NCBI GenBank assembly: GCA_029821635.1
Contig: JALGSW010000009.1
Location: 1-48,061 of the forward strand
Source: Candidatus Zipacnadia bacterium
GTDB lineage: Bacteria; Armatimonadota; Zipacnadia; Zipacnadales; UBA5352
Direction: 5' to 3'
DNA length: 48,061 nt
The position numbers were made by a program, and so were the translations under genes. The notes beneath the pieces were generated by a model, which had not been told where the DNA came from, searched no databases, and saw only the letters and a program-made list of their open reading frames with translations. Shown piece by piece: positions 18,677-27,059 of the stretch (the first letter of the stretch is position 1; the number at the start of each line of letters is the position of its first letter).

Positions 18677-19539
18677 TCGACGTCGGCATGCGATCGGCGC
18701 AGCTTCGCGCTCAGCGAGGTTGCGCCGATCACGGCGAGGTAGAGGCCACCGGTGAGGATGATGATCGTGGCGCCCGCGGGCAGGTCTGCGTCGTAGCTCA
18801 CACCGAGGCCGACGACCGTCAGCGCCGCGATAATCAGCGCGGAGATGCCCATCACCTGCCAGAGCGAGCGCGAGAAGCGCCCGGCAATCGCCACCGGGAG
18901 CGTCAGCAGCGCGATCACCAGCACCAGGCCCACCACCGTCACGAGCAGGACCACCGTGAGCGCGGTCATGCACAGCAGCAGCAGGTAGAAGGCCTCGACG
19001 TTGATGCCCCTCATGCGCGCGAACTCCTCGTCGAAGGAGATCGCGAGCAGTTGCTTGTAGAAGAGCAGCCCGAGGCCGACCACGAGCAGGTCCAGGGCGG
19101 CGATCAGCCAAAGGCTCGTCGGCGTGACCATGAGGATGTTGCCGAAGAGGTAGCTCATCAGGTTCTCGGCGTAGCCGGGGGTGCGGGCGATGAAGAGCAC
19201 GCCCGCGGCCATGCCGATCGCCCAGATCGCGCTGATGGCCGTGTCCTCGCTCTCGCGCCATCGGATGCTCACCATGCCGATGACCAGCGCGGCGAGCAGC
19301 GCCGCCACCACCGCCCCGTAGAGCGGGTGCAGCCACTCCCAGCCCTGCGTGACCTGCAGGTAGCGGGCTGCGCCGAGGCCCCCGAGGACGCTGTGCGCGA
19401 TGCCGCCCGCGATGTACGTGATGCGCCGGGCAGCCACGTAGGCGCCGACCACGCCGCACGCGACGCTCGCCAACAGGCCCGCGGCCAGCGCATACTGCAG
19501 GAATGCGTGGTTGCCGACTGCGTGCAGGAAGTCAATCAC
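18667..19539 (-). CDS. Zinc/manganese-type ABC transporter permease (ABC-3 family, 290 aa)
   Basis: An integral membrane protein with about eight hydrophobic helices, of the ZnuB/MntB family: early LLASVACGVVGAYVAARR, then ITYIAGGIAHSVLGG (the conserved A-H/G region), and later VTVVGLVLVIALLTLPVAIA, the family's signature VG..LV.ALL..PAA-like stretch. It forms the pore for metal import with the ATPase and binding protein encoded just upstream. Its start overlaps the ATPase stop by eight bases. The metal (Zn, Mn or other) cannot be told from the sequence alone. Confidence 0.9.
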   Translation of the reverse strand: MIDFLHAVGNHAFLQYALAAGLLASVACGVVGAYVAARRITYIAGGIAHSVLGGLGAARYLQVTQGWEWLHPLYGAVVAALLAALVIGMVSIRWRESEDTAISAIWAIGMAAGVLFIARTPGYAENLMSYLFGNILMVTPTSLWLIAALDLLVVGLGLLFYKQLLAISFDEEFARMRGINVEAFYLLLLCMTALTVVLLVTVVGLVLVIALLTLPVAIAGRFSRSLWQVMGISALIIAALTVVGLGVSYDADLPAGATIIILTGGLYLAVIGATSLSAKLRRSHADVDQA

Positions 19540-20299
19540 GGCAGTACCCCGTCTGATCGCTCTGATCGTGACGGACGAGCCGCAGGTCGCTGCCGTAGAG
19601 CTCCTCGAGCAGCTCGCCGGTGATCTCCCCCAACTCCGTCGTCGGGTGGCGCTTCACGTGTCGATTCACGCACAGGACGCTCTTCACAACGCTGGAGACG
19701 AAGCCGAGATCGTGCGTGACGAGGACGATCGTCATGCGCTCGTTGAGCTCGCGCAGGATGGAGTAGATTTCGCGTTCGGCGGCCGCGTCGAGGCTGGAAG
19801 TAGGCTCGTCGAGCACAAGGATCTCCGGCTCGGTCGCCAACGCGCGGGCGATCAGCACTCGCTGCAATTGTCCCGCCGAGGCCTCGGAGAAGAGCCTGTG
19901 CGCCAGCGCCCCCGCGCCGACGCGATCGAGGGCCTCCTGCGCGCTCACTCGCGCGTCGCGCGCCCATGGACCGAAGGGTGCGCCCTTCCCGAGGCGGCCC
20001 ATCATCACCACGTCGAGCGCGGTGATGGGCATGCGCCGGTCGTAGCTGAAGCCCTGCGGCACGTAGCCAATGCGCTGCGCGACCTCCCGCGGGCGCCTGC
20101 CGAAGACGCGCACGTTGCCGCTGTCAGGCTGCAGCAGGCCCATCATGAGCTTCAGCAGCGTGGTCTTGCCGCCGCCGTTGGGGCCGACGATCCCTGCGAG
20201 GTCGAGCGGAGGGACGCTGACGTTCACGTCCACGAGGACCGGATCTCCGTTGTAGGAGAAGCGCACGTCGGTCATCTCAATCGCCGGGGTGTCGCTCAT
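19532..20299 (-). CDS. Zinc/manganese-type ABC transporter ATPase (255 aa)
   Basis: Cytoplasmic ATP-hydrolysing subunit of the metal importer. Walker A GPNGGGKT at residues 39-46; Q-loop near YVPQGF (79-84); a signature motif degenerate to SAGQLQ (141-146) instead of LSGGQ; Walker B EILVLDEP (159-166); D-loop SSLD; H-loop His in LVTHDLGF. Length is usual for ZnuC/MntA-type proteins. It overlaps both neighbours (four bases with the binding protein, eight with the permease), indicating translational coupling. Confidence 0.93.
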   Translation of the reverse strand: MSDTPAIEMTDVRFSYNGDPVLVDVNVSVPPLDLAGIVGPNGGGKTTLLKLMMGLLQPDSGNVRVFGRRPREVAQRIGYVPQGFSYDRRMPITALDVVMMGRLGKGAPFGPWARDARVSAQEALDRVGAGALAHRLFSEASAGQLQRVLIARALATEPEILVLDEPTSSLDAAAEREIYSILRELNERMTIVLVTHDLGFVSSVVKSVLCVNRHVKRHPTTELGEITGELLEELYGSDLRLVRHDQSDQTGYCRD

Positions 20300-21246
20300 G
20301 CGCCCTCACCCGGCTGCAGCATCCCGTCGCGGATCTTCTGCGCCATCTCGTGCAGGTTCGTGACGTAGTCGCGCGCGAGCGGATCGAGCCGCACCACCTG
20401 GGCGCCGGTCTCAGCCGCCACCGCCTGCGCCGAGGCGTCGGAAAACTCGCGTTGCACGAAGATCGTGCGCAGGCCCTCGGTGCGCGCAAGTTCGATGACC
20501 TGCTGGAGCTCGCGCGGGCCCGGCTCCCTGCCTTCGACCTCGATCGCCACCTGCTCCAGCCCGTAGGCTTCGGCGAAGTAGCCAAACGATGGATGGAGGA
20601 CGAACATCCGCCGGCCCGTGACCGGCGTCAGCAGATCGGCGACCTGCATGTCGAGGTGCGCGACCTCGGCGACCAGCGTCTCGAGGTTCATGCCGTAGGT
20701 GGCGGCGCCGTCGGGGTCGAGGCGCGCGAGCGCGGAGTGGATCGTCCGTGCCTGCGTCGCCGCGAGCCTCGGGTCAAGCCAGGTGTGCGGGTCCATGCGG
20801 CCATGCTCGGCGGCGGCGGAGGCCGCACCGCGGCCGGCGATCGGCCGCAGCTCGATGCCCTGCCTGAGGTCAACCACGTTCAGACCGGGCATCGAGGCGG
20901 TGATGCGCGCCATCAGCGCGTCCTCAAAGGGGACCCCGATGCGGAAGTACACGTCCGCCTCATCGAGTGCGGCCATCTGAGCGGGCGTCGGATCGTAGGT
21001 CGCGGGCGACTGCCCCGGCTCGACGAGCACCTCGACGGAGACGCGCTCGCCGCCGATCTGCTCGACGAAGTATGCCTCCGGCGGAATGCTCACGCACGCA
21101 TGCACGGTCACAGGCGCCGTCGGAGCCGCTTGCTGTGTCACTGCTTTGGCCGGCGCACCGTCCGTGTGCTCGCCCGAGTCGGGCCTGCAGCCGGCGATCA
21201 GAACTGAGACGAGCGCCGCCATCACCACGAGCCCCCGCGCCCTCAT
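20296..21246 (-). CDS. ZnuA/TroA-family metal-binding lipoprotein (316 aa)
   Basis: Lipobox LIAGC with Cys20, so it is a membrane-tethered periplasmic or surface protein delivering metal to the permease. Candidate ligands His154 (DPHTWLDP), His218 (VLHPSFGYFAEAYGL) and Asp288 (VVRLDPLARDY) match three of the four usual positions. The first ligand, normally His in G-x-[DS]-P-H-x-Y-E, is Ala82 here (GQSPATYDPTP). The His-rich loop of classical ZnuA is absent apart from a short AEHGR. The cut ligand set may change metal preference or be a family variant. It starts one base after the PAC2 gene ends. Confidence 0.9.
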   Translation of the reverse strand: MRARGLVVMAALVSVLIAGCRPDSGEHTDGAPAKAVTQQAAPTAPVTVHACVSIPPEAYFVEQIGGERVSVEVLVEPGQSPATYDPTPAQMAALDEADVYFRIGVPFEDALMARITASMPGLNVVDLRQGIELRPIAGRGAASAAAEHGRMDPHTWLDPRLAATQARTIHSALARLDPDGAATYGMNLETLVAEVAHLDMQVADLLTPVTGRRMFVLHPSFGYFAEAYGLEQVAIEVEGREPGPRELQQVIELARTEGLRTIFVQREFSDASAQAVAAETGAQVVRLDPLARDYVTNLHEMAQKIRDGMLQPGEGA

Positions 21247-21247
21247 C

Positions 21248-22210
21248 TCACTCGTCTCCCGTGCCTTCCTCGAGGTCCACGCTCTCCATCAGCCGGCGCA
21301 GCAGCGCCTCGTCGCCGGCGGTCTCCTCATACTCGTAAGTCTCCTCCAGCTTCGCGACGAGCTCGCGGAAATCGTCGTTCGTCTTCATCAGCGCGTCCAG
21401 CTTGGCGTCCGCCTGGGCCGATGCCTCGGTCAGGTCGGTGAGGTCCAGCTCCAGCCCGAGCACGTCATTGAGCGCCGAGGCGATCTTGTGAATGCTGCGC
21501 GGGTAGGTGGGCATCTCCAGGAACGGGTAGTGCGGGATCTCCACCACGAGGCTGCGCATCCGGATGCCCATCTCCATCGAGTGGTAGGTGAGCGAGGTGA
21601 TGATGCTCGACGGGCCCTCGTACTCGCCGAAGAGCAATCCGGCCTCGGCGAGCTTGGGCTTGAGCGCCTCGTCGGCCATCGAGGCGCGCAGGCGCGGCTC
21701 GCGCGTGTGCGGCACCGGGCCGGCGACGCTGCCGACGAAGTAGATGTCCTCGATCCCGAGCTCCTCACAGACGCCGAAGATGCAGTCGCAGTAGGCGCCC
21801 CAGCGGATATGCGGCTCCTCGCCGGTGAAGAGCACCAGGTCCGGCTTGCCGGGGAGCGTTTTCGCCATGTAGAACAGGTTCTCCGGGTACTCCAGCTCGC
21901 GGATGACGCCGTTCTCGATCCGCGTGTGCGGACGGAAGACCGCGGTGAATTCCATCGGGTTGACCGGCTGCACGACGGCGCGGCCGTCCTCGAGGTAGAC
22001 GGAGATCGGGATGCTGGAGACCGGGAAGTGGAAGATGTAGAAGTCAAGCGGGTCGATCTCCGCGAAACTCTGTGCGGAGAGGCGCTCTCGCAGATAGGCG
22101 ACGGTGCCCGTAGAGACGTGGCCGCCATCCATCCAGCCGGTCAGCCCTATCACCATCACGGGCTTACCCGTTCCCGGATCGGGCCACTGATCAACCATCA
22201 GCTCATACAT
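21248..22210 (-). CDS. PAC2-family protein (320 aa)
   Basis: The PAC2 superfamily is named after proteasome assembly chaperone 2. Bacterial members (about 270-330 residues) are common in actinobacteria and other phyla, with no settled function. Visible here: N-terminal GLTGWMDGGHVSTGTVAYL, central PDLVLFTGEEPHIRW and YCDCIFGVCEELGIEDIYFVGSVAG, then a helical acidic C-terminus. The ATG at 22210 follows AAAGGTG by ten bases and opens the conserved region; longer frames upstream run through the intergenic gap. It is first in an operon with the metal ABC transporter (one base to the lipoprotein gene), an arrangement I do not recall as standard. A leader element lies 37 bases upstream. Confidence 0.85.
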   Translation of the reverse strand: MYELMVDQWPDPGTGKPVMVIGLTGWMDGGHVSTGTVAYLRERLSAQSFAEIDPLDFYIFHFPVSSIPISVYLEDGRAVVQPVNPMEFTAVFRPHTRIENGVIRELEYPENLFYMAKTLPGKPDLVLFTGEEPHIRWGAYCDCIFGVCEELGIEDIYFVGSVAGPVPHTREPRLRASMADEALKPKLAEAGLLFGEYEGPSSIITSLTYHSMEMGIRMRSLVVEIPHYPFLEMPTYPRSIHKIASALNDVLGLELDLTDLTEASAQADAKLDALMKTNDDFRELVAKLEETYEYEETAGDEALLRRLMESVDLEEGTGDE

Positions 22211-22247
22211 GCGTGCAACACCTTTCTGTCTTTGCGTCAGGTGCAGG

Positions 22248-22280
22248 GAGTGATTCGGCTTCGAGGTGCATGTCACCTGC
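22248..22280 (-). promoter_or_regulatory. Leader element copy, upstream of the PAC2/metal ABC operon
   Basis: Minus-strand reading: GGCAGGTG, loop, CACCTCGAAG, then CCGAATCACTC. AGGTG (22264-22268) and CACCT (22274-22278) pair across five bases. The GCGAAT-like box follows at the usual distance. It ends 37 bases before the ATG. The other 150 bases of this divergent gap, toward the ion channel, show nothing I recognise. Confidence 0.45.
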
Positions 22281-22426
22281 CGCGAGTGAGCCACGAGGCC
22301 CCGGGCGTGACTGGCGGTTGCCGACTGAACGAGGGATGTGGTAACGTCAGTGCCATGCGCTCGGGGGACGTGACCCATCACGCAGCGTGCGTGCAGTTGC
22401 GCGAGCAAGTCATGGAGGGTAGCCAC

Positions 22427-23518
22427 GTGGCCAAAGACGCCATCACGATTGCCCGACAGGTTGTCTCGGAAGCCCGTCACCAGCCGCTCCGCGAGCTCAG
22501 CGCCGACGTCATCGGTCGCATGCGCGCTGAGGCGGAAGGTGAGCGTGACCGCGTTACCGACGAGCTGACGGCCCTCGGCGACGAATGGGCACAGGCGCGC
22601 GATGAGGGCCGCTGGATGGACATGCAGCGCGCTCGCGAGCACATCCTGCTCCTGCGCGAGGACGTCGAGGAGGTCGAGACGCAGCTCGGGCGTATCGGAG
22701 ACGCGCAGCAGCACCGGATCCTGCAGGACCGCATGCTCGAGCGCCTCGGCAGCCCGGCGATGGTCAAAGCGCTTGAGGGCCTCATCCTGGTGCTGATCGC
22801 GGCGGTGATCGGGATTCTGTGGGTCGAGACCGCGTACGAGCTCACGGAGGCCCAACAGACGATGCTCACGATCGTGGACAGCGCGATCTGCGGCGTCTTC
22901 CTGGTGGAGTTCTTCTGGCGCATGCGATTGGCCGACTCGACCGGCTGGTACTGGCGGAACTTCTGGATAGACTTCGTCGCATCGCTGCCGCTAGCGGGCA
23001 TGCTGCGGATCGGCCGAATCGCTCGCCTGGCGCGGGCCGCGCGGCTGGCGAGGCTCGCACGGGCTGCGCGGGTGGTCAGGGCGCTGCGGGCGCTCGCGTT
23101 CTTCTCGCGAGGCTTCGACAAGATCGCGGCGATCTTCCGCCTGCAGGTCTTCAGCCGCCCGCTGGCGCTCACGGTCGGCCTGCTGATCCTCGGCGGCTTC
23201 ATCATCTCGCACACCGAGGGCAACGCCGAGGGCGTCGAGAACTTCTGGCAGGGCATCTGGTGGAGCTTCACAACCGTCGTCACCGGCGGCTTCGGCGACA
23301 TACACAACCCCGTCGAGACCGTCTCCCGCGTCCTGACGGTACTGCTTGTGATCCTCGGCATCGTCCTCACCGGTGCACTCACGGCCGGCCTGGCGAACAT
23401 CCTGCTCGGGGACGAGACCGCGCGCATCGAGCGGCGGCAGATCATCCTCCAGGAGCGCGTAGATGCGATTGCGGAGCGACTCGCGACGATGGGTGGCGAG
23501 AGCGCGGGCGACGAGTGA
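22427..23518 (+). CDS. Voltage-sensor-type six-helix ion channel with N-terminal coiled coil (363 aa)
   Basis: A GTG start at 22427 was chosen for its GGAGGG site eight bases upstream. Residues 1-110 are charged and helical (likely cytoplasmic coiled coil). Hydrophobic segments: S1 about 117-135, S2 144-168, S3 178-193, S4 194-225, S5 246-262, pore 272-291, S6 300-326, then a short charged tail. S4 has arginine at every third position from 194 to 221, ten in all. The pore reads FTTVVTGGFGD: Thr286-Gly-Gly-Phe-Gly-Asp291 in place of the potassium filter TVGYGD. It belongs to the Ion_trans / Kv-like superfamily. Selectivity is probably for K+ but the Val-to-Gly change makes this uncertain. It is divergent from the PAC2 operon. 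Confidence 0.88.
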   Translation: MAKDAITIARQVVSEARHQPLRELSADVIGRMRAEAEGERDRVTDELTALGDEWAQARDEGRWMDMQRAREHILLLREDVEEVETQLGRIGDAQQHRILQDRMLERLGSPAMVKALEGLILVLIAAVIGILWVETAYELTEAQQTMLTIVDSAICGVFLVEFFWRMRLADSTGWYWRNFWIDFVASLPLAGMLRIGRIARLARAARLARLARAARVVRALRALAFFSRGFDKIAAIFRLQVFSRPLALTVGLLILGGFIISHTEGNAEGVENFWQGIWWSFTTVVTGGFGDIHNPVETVSRVLTVLLVILGIVLTGALTAGLANILLGDETARIERRQIILQERVDAIAERLATMGGESAGDE

Positions 23519-23557
23519 CCGAGGTGGTGCGGATCGTGCGCACGCGGCACTGACGTC

Positions 23558-23590
23558 GGAGGTCGCACGTGCGTTGCGGGGAATACGCCT
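23558..23590 (+). promoter_or_regulatory. Possible leader element copy, upstream of the heparinase-like gene
   Basis: GGAGGTCGCACGTGCG followed by TTGCGGGGAATACGCC resembles the layout of the other copies, especially the GAATAC of the copy at 37028-37058. It is 94 bases from the ATG at 23684, further than the others, and the stem is unclear. The rest of the 165-base gap shows nothing else I recognise. Confidence 0.2.
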
Positions 23591-23683
23591 TGTGCCCGCC
23601 GCCGTCCAGACGCGCGCGTCGGGCGTGGGAGGCCCTCGCCATGACAACCGGCATCATCCCCTGTCAAGCTGGAGGTAGCACCC

Positions 23684-26500
23684 ATGTACCGTCTCCGAAC
23701 CGGAGCATTGGTTGCACTCGTGGGAGCGTTCTGCATGCTCGCCACCCTTGAGCACGTCGCCGCCGAGCCGCAGACGCTCTACAAGCCGCACAACATCGCA
23801 ACCGCGCGCGAGAACATCGAGCGCTACGAGTGGGCACAATCGCGCCTGACGTCCTACCGCAGCAGCGCGAACCTCATTATGGAGCATGACCGCGAGTGGA
23901 TCGAGGCGCTCGTTCCGGAGACGACGCCCGGCTCGACCTACGGTCAGGTCTGCCCGAACTGCGTCGGTGAGAAGTGCTCGACGGGCGAGACCGGTGTGTT
24001 CAAGTGGAGCATCAGCAACCCCGATCAGATCACCTGCAAGTACTGCGGCACGGTCTACCCGAATGCCGACTTCCCCGAGACCGGCTCGATGACCGCCGAG
24101 CGCATGGGCCAGACCTTCACGTTCTACGTCCCGGCCGAGGAGGCCGCGCACCCCGAGGACGACACCGGCAAGTTCGCCTACCGCTGGGCCTCATGGCCGG
24201 TACACGTGAGCTTCAGCGGGCTGATCCGCTATTTCAAGGCCTCGTACGTCGCCGGGCGCCCGCTCTACCTCGCGAAGGTCTACGCGCTCACCGGCGAAGT
24301 CGAGTACGCCGAGCGCTGCGCATGGCTCCTCGACGCCCTGGCACGAGCCTACCCGAACTGGCTCTATCACAGCTACTACGGCACCTACGCGGACATGCCA
24401 CCGGGCGACGCCGCCGCGGCGATGGGCGCGCAGAAGGCCCAGGGCGTCTTCGAGGACCCGGCGGACATCGTCACGGCATTCCCCGGCCACGCGAACTCGG
24501 CGCGGCTCAAGGGCTTCTGGGGCGACGGGCGGCTGACCGCGGGCGTGGGCGGGGAGGGGAGCATCCTCCTGAACTGGACCATCGCCTACGACCTGATCCG
24601 CGACGCGACCTTCGAGGATGGGACGCCGGTTCTGACCGAGGAGATGGACGAGCGGATCGTCAATGGCCTGATCCTCGCGGGCTGCGCGGACCTGGAAAAC
24701 TACCGCGCGATCAACAACAAGTGTGGCCCGGGCCGCGCCCTCAGCGCCGCCTGCGGCACCCTCTTCGGGCAGCCCGAGCGCGTCCGCCGCGGGCTGGAGG
24801 GCTTCGAGCGCCTCATTGGCGGAGCCTTCCACTTCGACGGCTTCTGCCGCGAATCGCCCTCATACTCCTCGATGCACCTCGGCGGGCTGGAGGAGATCCC
24901 CGACATCGTGGCGGGCTACTCCGACCCCGTGGGCTACGTGGATGAGGATGGCAAGCGCTTCGACGACCTCGACCCGTACACGGACCTGCCGCGCTACCGG
25001 CTCGCGCTGCTGTCGATGGTGCGCATGATGCGGCCCGACCGGCACTACCCGGTCATCGGCGACACGCACTACGCCTCGACCGTGTCCTCCCACTGGGCGG
25101 AGGTGCTCGCGGACAACTACGGCGACGGCTACGCCGACCTGCTGCAGATCGCGCAGGGCAAGCCGCTCGCGGAGGTGGGCAGCGAGTACGCGCTGTGGAG
25201 GCGCGACCCGGAGCTGTCGGCCGAAGGCGAGGCCGAGCTGCCCCTGCGGACGGAGTACTGGCCGGGCTGGCAGGTCGCCGCGCTGCGTAACGGCAACCCG
25301 ACCGGACAGACCGTGCTCTACTTCAACGGCTACGCCTACCACGGCCACCGGCACATGGACACCCTCGGCATGGAGTACTTCGCCCTCGGCCGGGAGATGG
25401 CGTCCGACCGCGGATACATCTGGGACGATCCGCGCAACGCGTGGACGAAGGGCACGCTCTCACACAACCTCGTGACGGTCGATCTCCAGAACCAGGTGAC
25501 GAAAGGCCGGCACTCGACGCTCGAGCTGTTCGCGACCGCGCCTGAGCTTGAGCTGGTGCAGTCCTCCGCGAACGCCTACGAACAGTGTTCGCAGTACCGC
25601 CGCACCGTCGCGCTGGTGCGGCTGCCCGGCGATCAGTCGTACGCGGTCGACGTGTTCCGCGTGACCGGTGGCGGCCGGCATGACTACGGGCTGAACTCCA
25701 ACGGCGCCACCTTCAGTGCCGGCGACCTCGCGCTGAGCCCCGAGGATGGCCTGATCACGATCGGCAGCCTCAAGTGGGGCCTGAGCAACCTGAAGGTTGC
25801 CGAGCCTACGGGCCCGTGGCACGTGACCTGGACGAACGAGGACGTCAACCTCGACGCATGGAGCGCCTCGCCGATCGACCGGCTCGTGATTGGCGACGCG
25901 CCCGGCTGGCGCACGTACAAGGGCACCGAGCTGAATGCTCCGCCGATCACGCAGATCCTCGCGGAGCGTTCCGGCGACGACCTCGACAGCGTCTTCGCGA
26001 CCGTCGTGGCGCCGTGGCAGGGCGAGCGGTCGCCGATCATCTCCGTCCGCGAGGTGCGGCCGGATGAGAGCGGCGCGGTCGCGGTGGTCGTGGAAATGGC
26101 CGATCGCACCGACTGGATCATCTCCTCGCTCGACGATGAGCCGCGCGGCTACGGGCCGATCACGATGACCGGGCGCTTCGGCTTCGTGTCGCTGCGCGAC
26201 GACGGCTCAGTGCGAGCGATGTACCTGCACGAGGGGACGTCGCTGAGCGTCGGTGACGAGGCGATCGAGCTGGCGGAGGCGCGCGTCACACGCCAGGTTG
26301 CGTCGATCGATGATCGCACGATCACTCTGACCGAACCGCTGCCTGAGGACCTGATGGCCGAGGGCGCGTATGTGCGCGGCGCCGGGACCGGCTGGGAGGT
26401 CGAGCGCGCTGAGGGCAACACAATAGCAGTGCGGGAGTACCCGCTGATCCCGCTGGAGGAAGTGACGATCGCAATGTCGGCATCGCGCGAGGTGAGGTGA
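23684..26500 (+). CDS. Heparinase II/III-like secreted protein with zinc-ribbon-like insert (938 aa)
   Basis: Signal peptide at 1-27 (VAA-E). Residues 90-121 hold CPNC, C98 and CKYC, a zinc-ribbon-like set. Residues about 160-480 are an alpha-helical toroid and about 500-800 a beta-sandwich. HGHRHMD (His553, His555, His557, Asp559), followed by a MASDRGY-like strand, matches the conserved H-x-H-x-D...D-x-G segment of heparinase II/III-like proteins (PL12/PL15/PL17/PL21 relatives), which cleave uronate-containing polysaccharides by beta-elimination. The substrate cannot be assigned. GGAGG precedes the ATG by eight bases. It is followed within five bases by the small hypothetical, and then by a CBM/TIM-barrel gene. 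Confidence 0.85.
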   Translation: MYRLRTGALVALVGAFCMLATLEHVAAEPQTLYKPHNIATARENIERYEWAQSRLTSYRSSANLIMEHDREWIEALVPETTPGSTYGQVCPNCVGEKCSTGETGVFKWSISNPDQITCKYCGTVYPNADFPETGSMTAERMGQTFTFYVPAEEAAHPEDDTGKFAYRWASWPVHVSFSGLIRYFKASYVAGRPLYLAKVYALTGEVEYAERCAWLLDALARAYPNWLYHSYYGTYADMPPGDAAAAMGAQKAQGVFEDPADIVTAFPGHANSARLKGFWGDGRLTAGVGGEGSILLNWTIAYDLIRDATFEDGTPVLTEEMDERIVNGLILAGCADLENYRAINNKCGPGRALSAACGTLFGQPERVRRGLEGFERLIGGAFHFDGFCRESPSYSSMHLGGLEEIPDIVAGYSDPVGYVDEDGKRFDDLDPYTDLPRYRLALLSMVRMMRPDRHYPVIGDTHYASTVSSHWAEVLADNYGDGYADLLQIAQGKPLAEVGSEYALWRRDPELSAEGEAELPLRTEYWPGWQVAALRNGNPTGQTVLYFNGYAYHGHRHMDTLGMEYFALGREMASDRGYIWDDPRNAWTKGTLSHNLVTVDLQNQVTKGRHSTLELFATAPELELVQSSANAYEQCSQYRRTVALVRLPGDQSYAVDVFRVTGGGRHDYGLNSNGATFSAGDLALSPEDGLITIGSLKWGLSNLKVAEPTGPWHVTWTNEDVNLDAWSASPIDRLVIGDAPGWRTYKGTELNAPPITQILAERSGDDLDSVFATVVAPWQGERSPIISVREVRPDESGAVAVVVEMADRTDWIISSLDDEPRGYGPITMTGRFGFVSLRDDGSVRAMYLHEGTSLSVGDEAIELAEARVTRQVASIDDRTITLTEPLPEDLMAEGAYVRGAGTGWEVERAEGNTIAVREYPLIPLEEVTIAMSASREVR

Positions 26501-26505
26501 GGGCG

Positions 26506-27039
26506 ATGGGCAGCGAGGTGGTCACGATCAACCGCGCCCCGGTGCTGACGCTGTGGGCTGCGGCGGTCGCCGAGCGCATGGGCTGGGACTGGGACTGTGC
26601 GCTGACGCTCGGCAAGGCGATGGCGGGGCTGCAGGCGCAGGCGAAGGGGCGCATGCTCGGCATCTACTCTCCGCCGAAGGCCGCCGCGCAGGGCGCTGAG
26701 CCGAAGAAGAGCGGCCTGGGCGAGGAGTTCTGGGTGCAGGTGTGCGGGCGCTCGATCCCCGCGCTGACCACACCCGACGGCCCGCGAGCGTGCGTCAAAG
26801 ACAAGCCCCTCGAGCCCGCGAAGGTGGAGAAGTACCTCCAGGGCAAGTTCGGCGAGCAGCTCGACGCGGCGCTGGACGCGATGCGCGAGCTGGCCGCCGC
26901 ATACGATGAGGACGAGCTGCCCGAAGCCGCGTTCGGGCTCTACGAGCAGTTCCGCCCGGAGATCCCGAAGGGAAAGAGCGGCTGGGGCCGCGCGGGCGAG
27001 CTTGACCTCGCGAAGATCCGCACGATGGCCCAACGTTGA
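26506..27039 (+). CDS. Conserved hypothetical cytoplasmic protein (177 aa)
   Basis: I recall the opening pattern (TINRAPVLTLWAAAVAERMG, then ALTLGKAMAGLQAQAKGR and LGIY) from short uncharacterised proteins in several bacterial phyla, but no function is known to me. There is no signal peptide or membrane segment. The protein is mixed helical with Lys-rich loops (KVEKYLQGKFGEQLD), which could suit a nucleic-acid or protein contact. The ATG at 26506 follows AGGTGAGG; a GTG at 26497 overlapping the previous stop is an alternative start. It sits between two secreted glycan-related genes in the same direction, possibly by chance. Confidence 0.75.
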   Translation: MGSEVVTINRAPVLTLWAAAVAERMGWDWDCALTLGKAMAGLQAQAKGRMLGIYSPPKAAAQGAEPKKSGLGEEFWVQVCGRSIPALTTPDGPRACVKDKPLEPAKVEKYLQGKFGEQLDAALDAMRELAAAYDEDELPEAAFGLYEQFRPEIPKGKSGWGRAGELDLAKIRTMAQR

Positions 27040-27059
27040 CCGACGCCGGAGGCGCTTCG

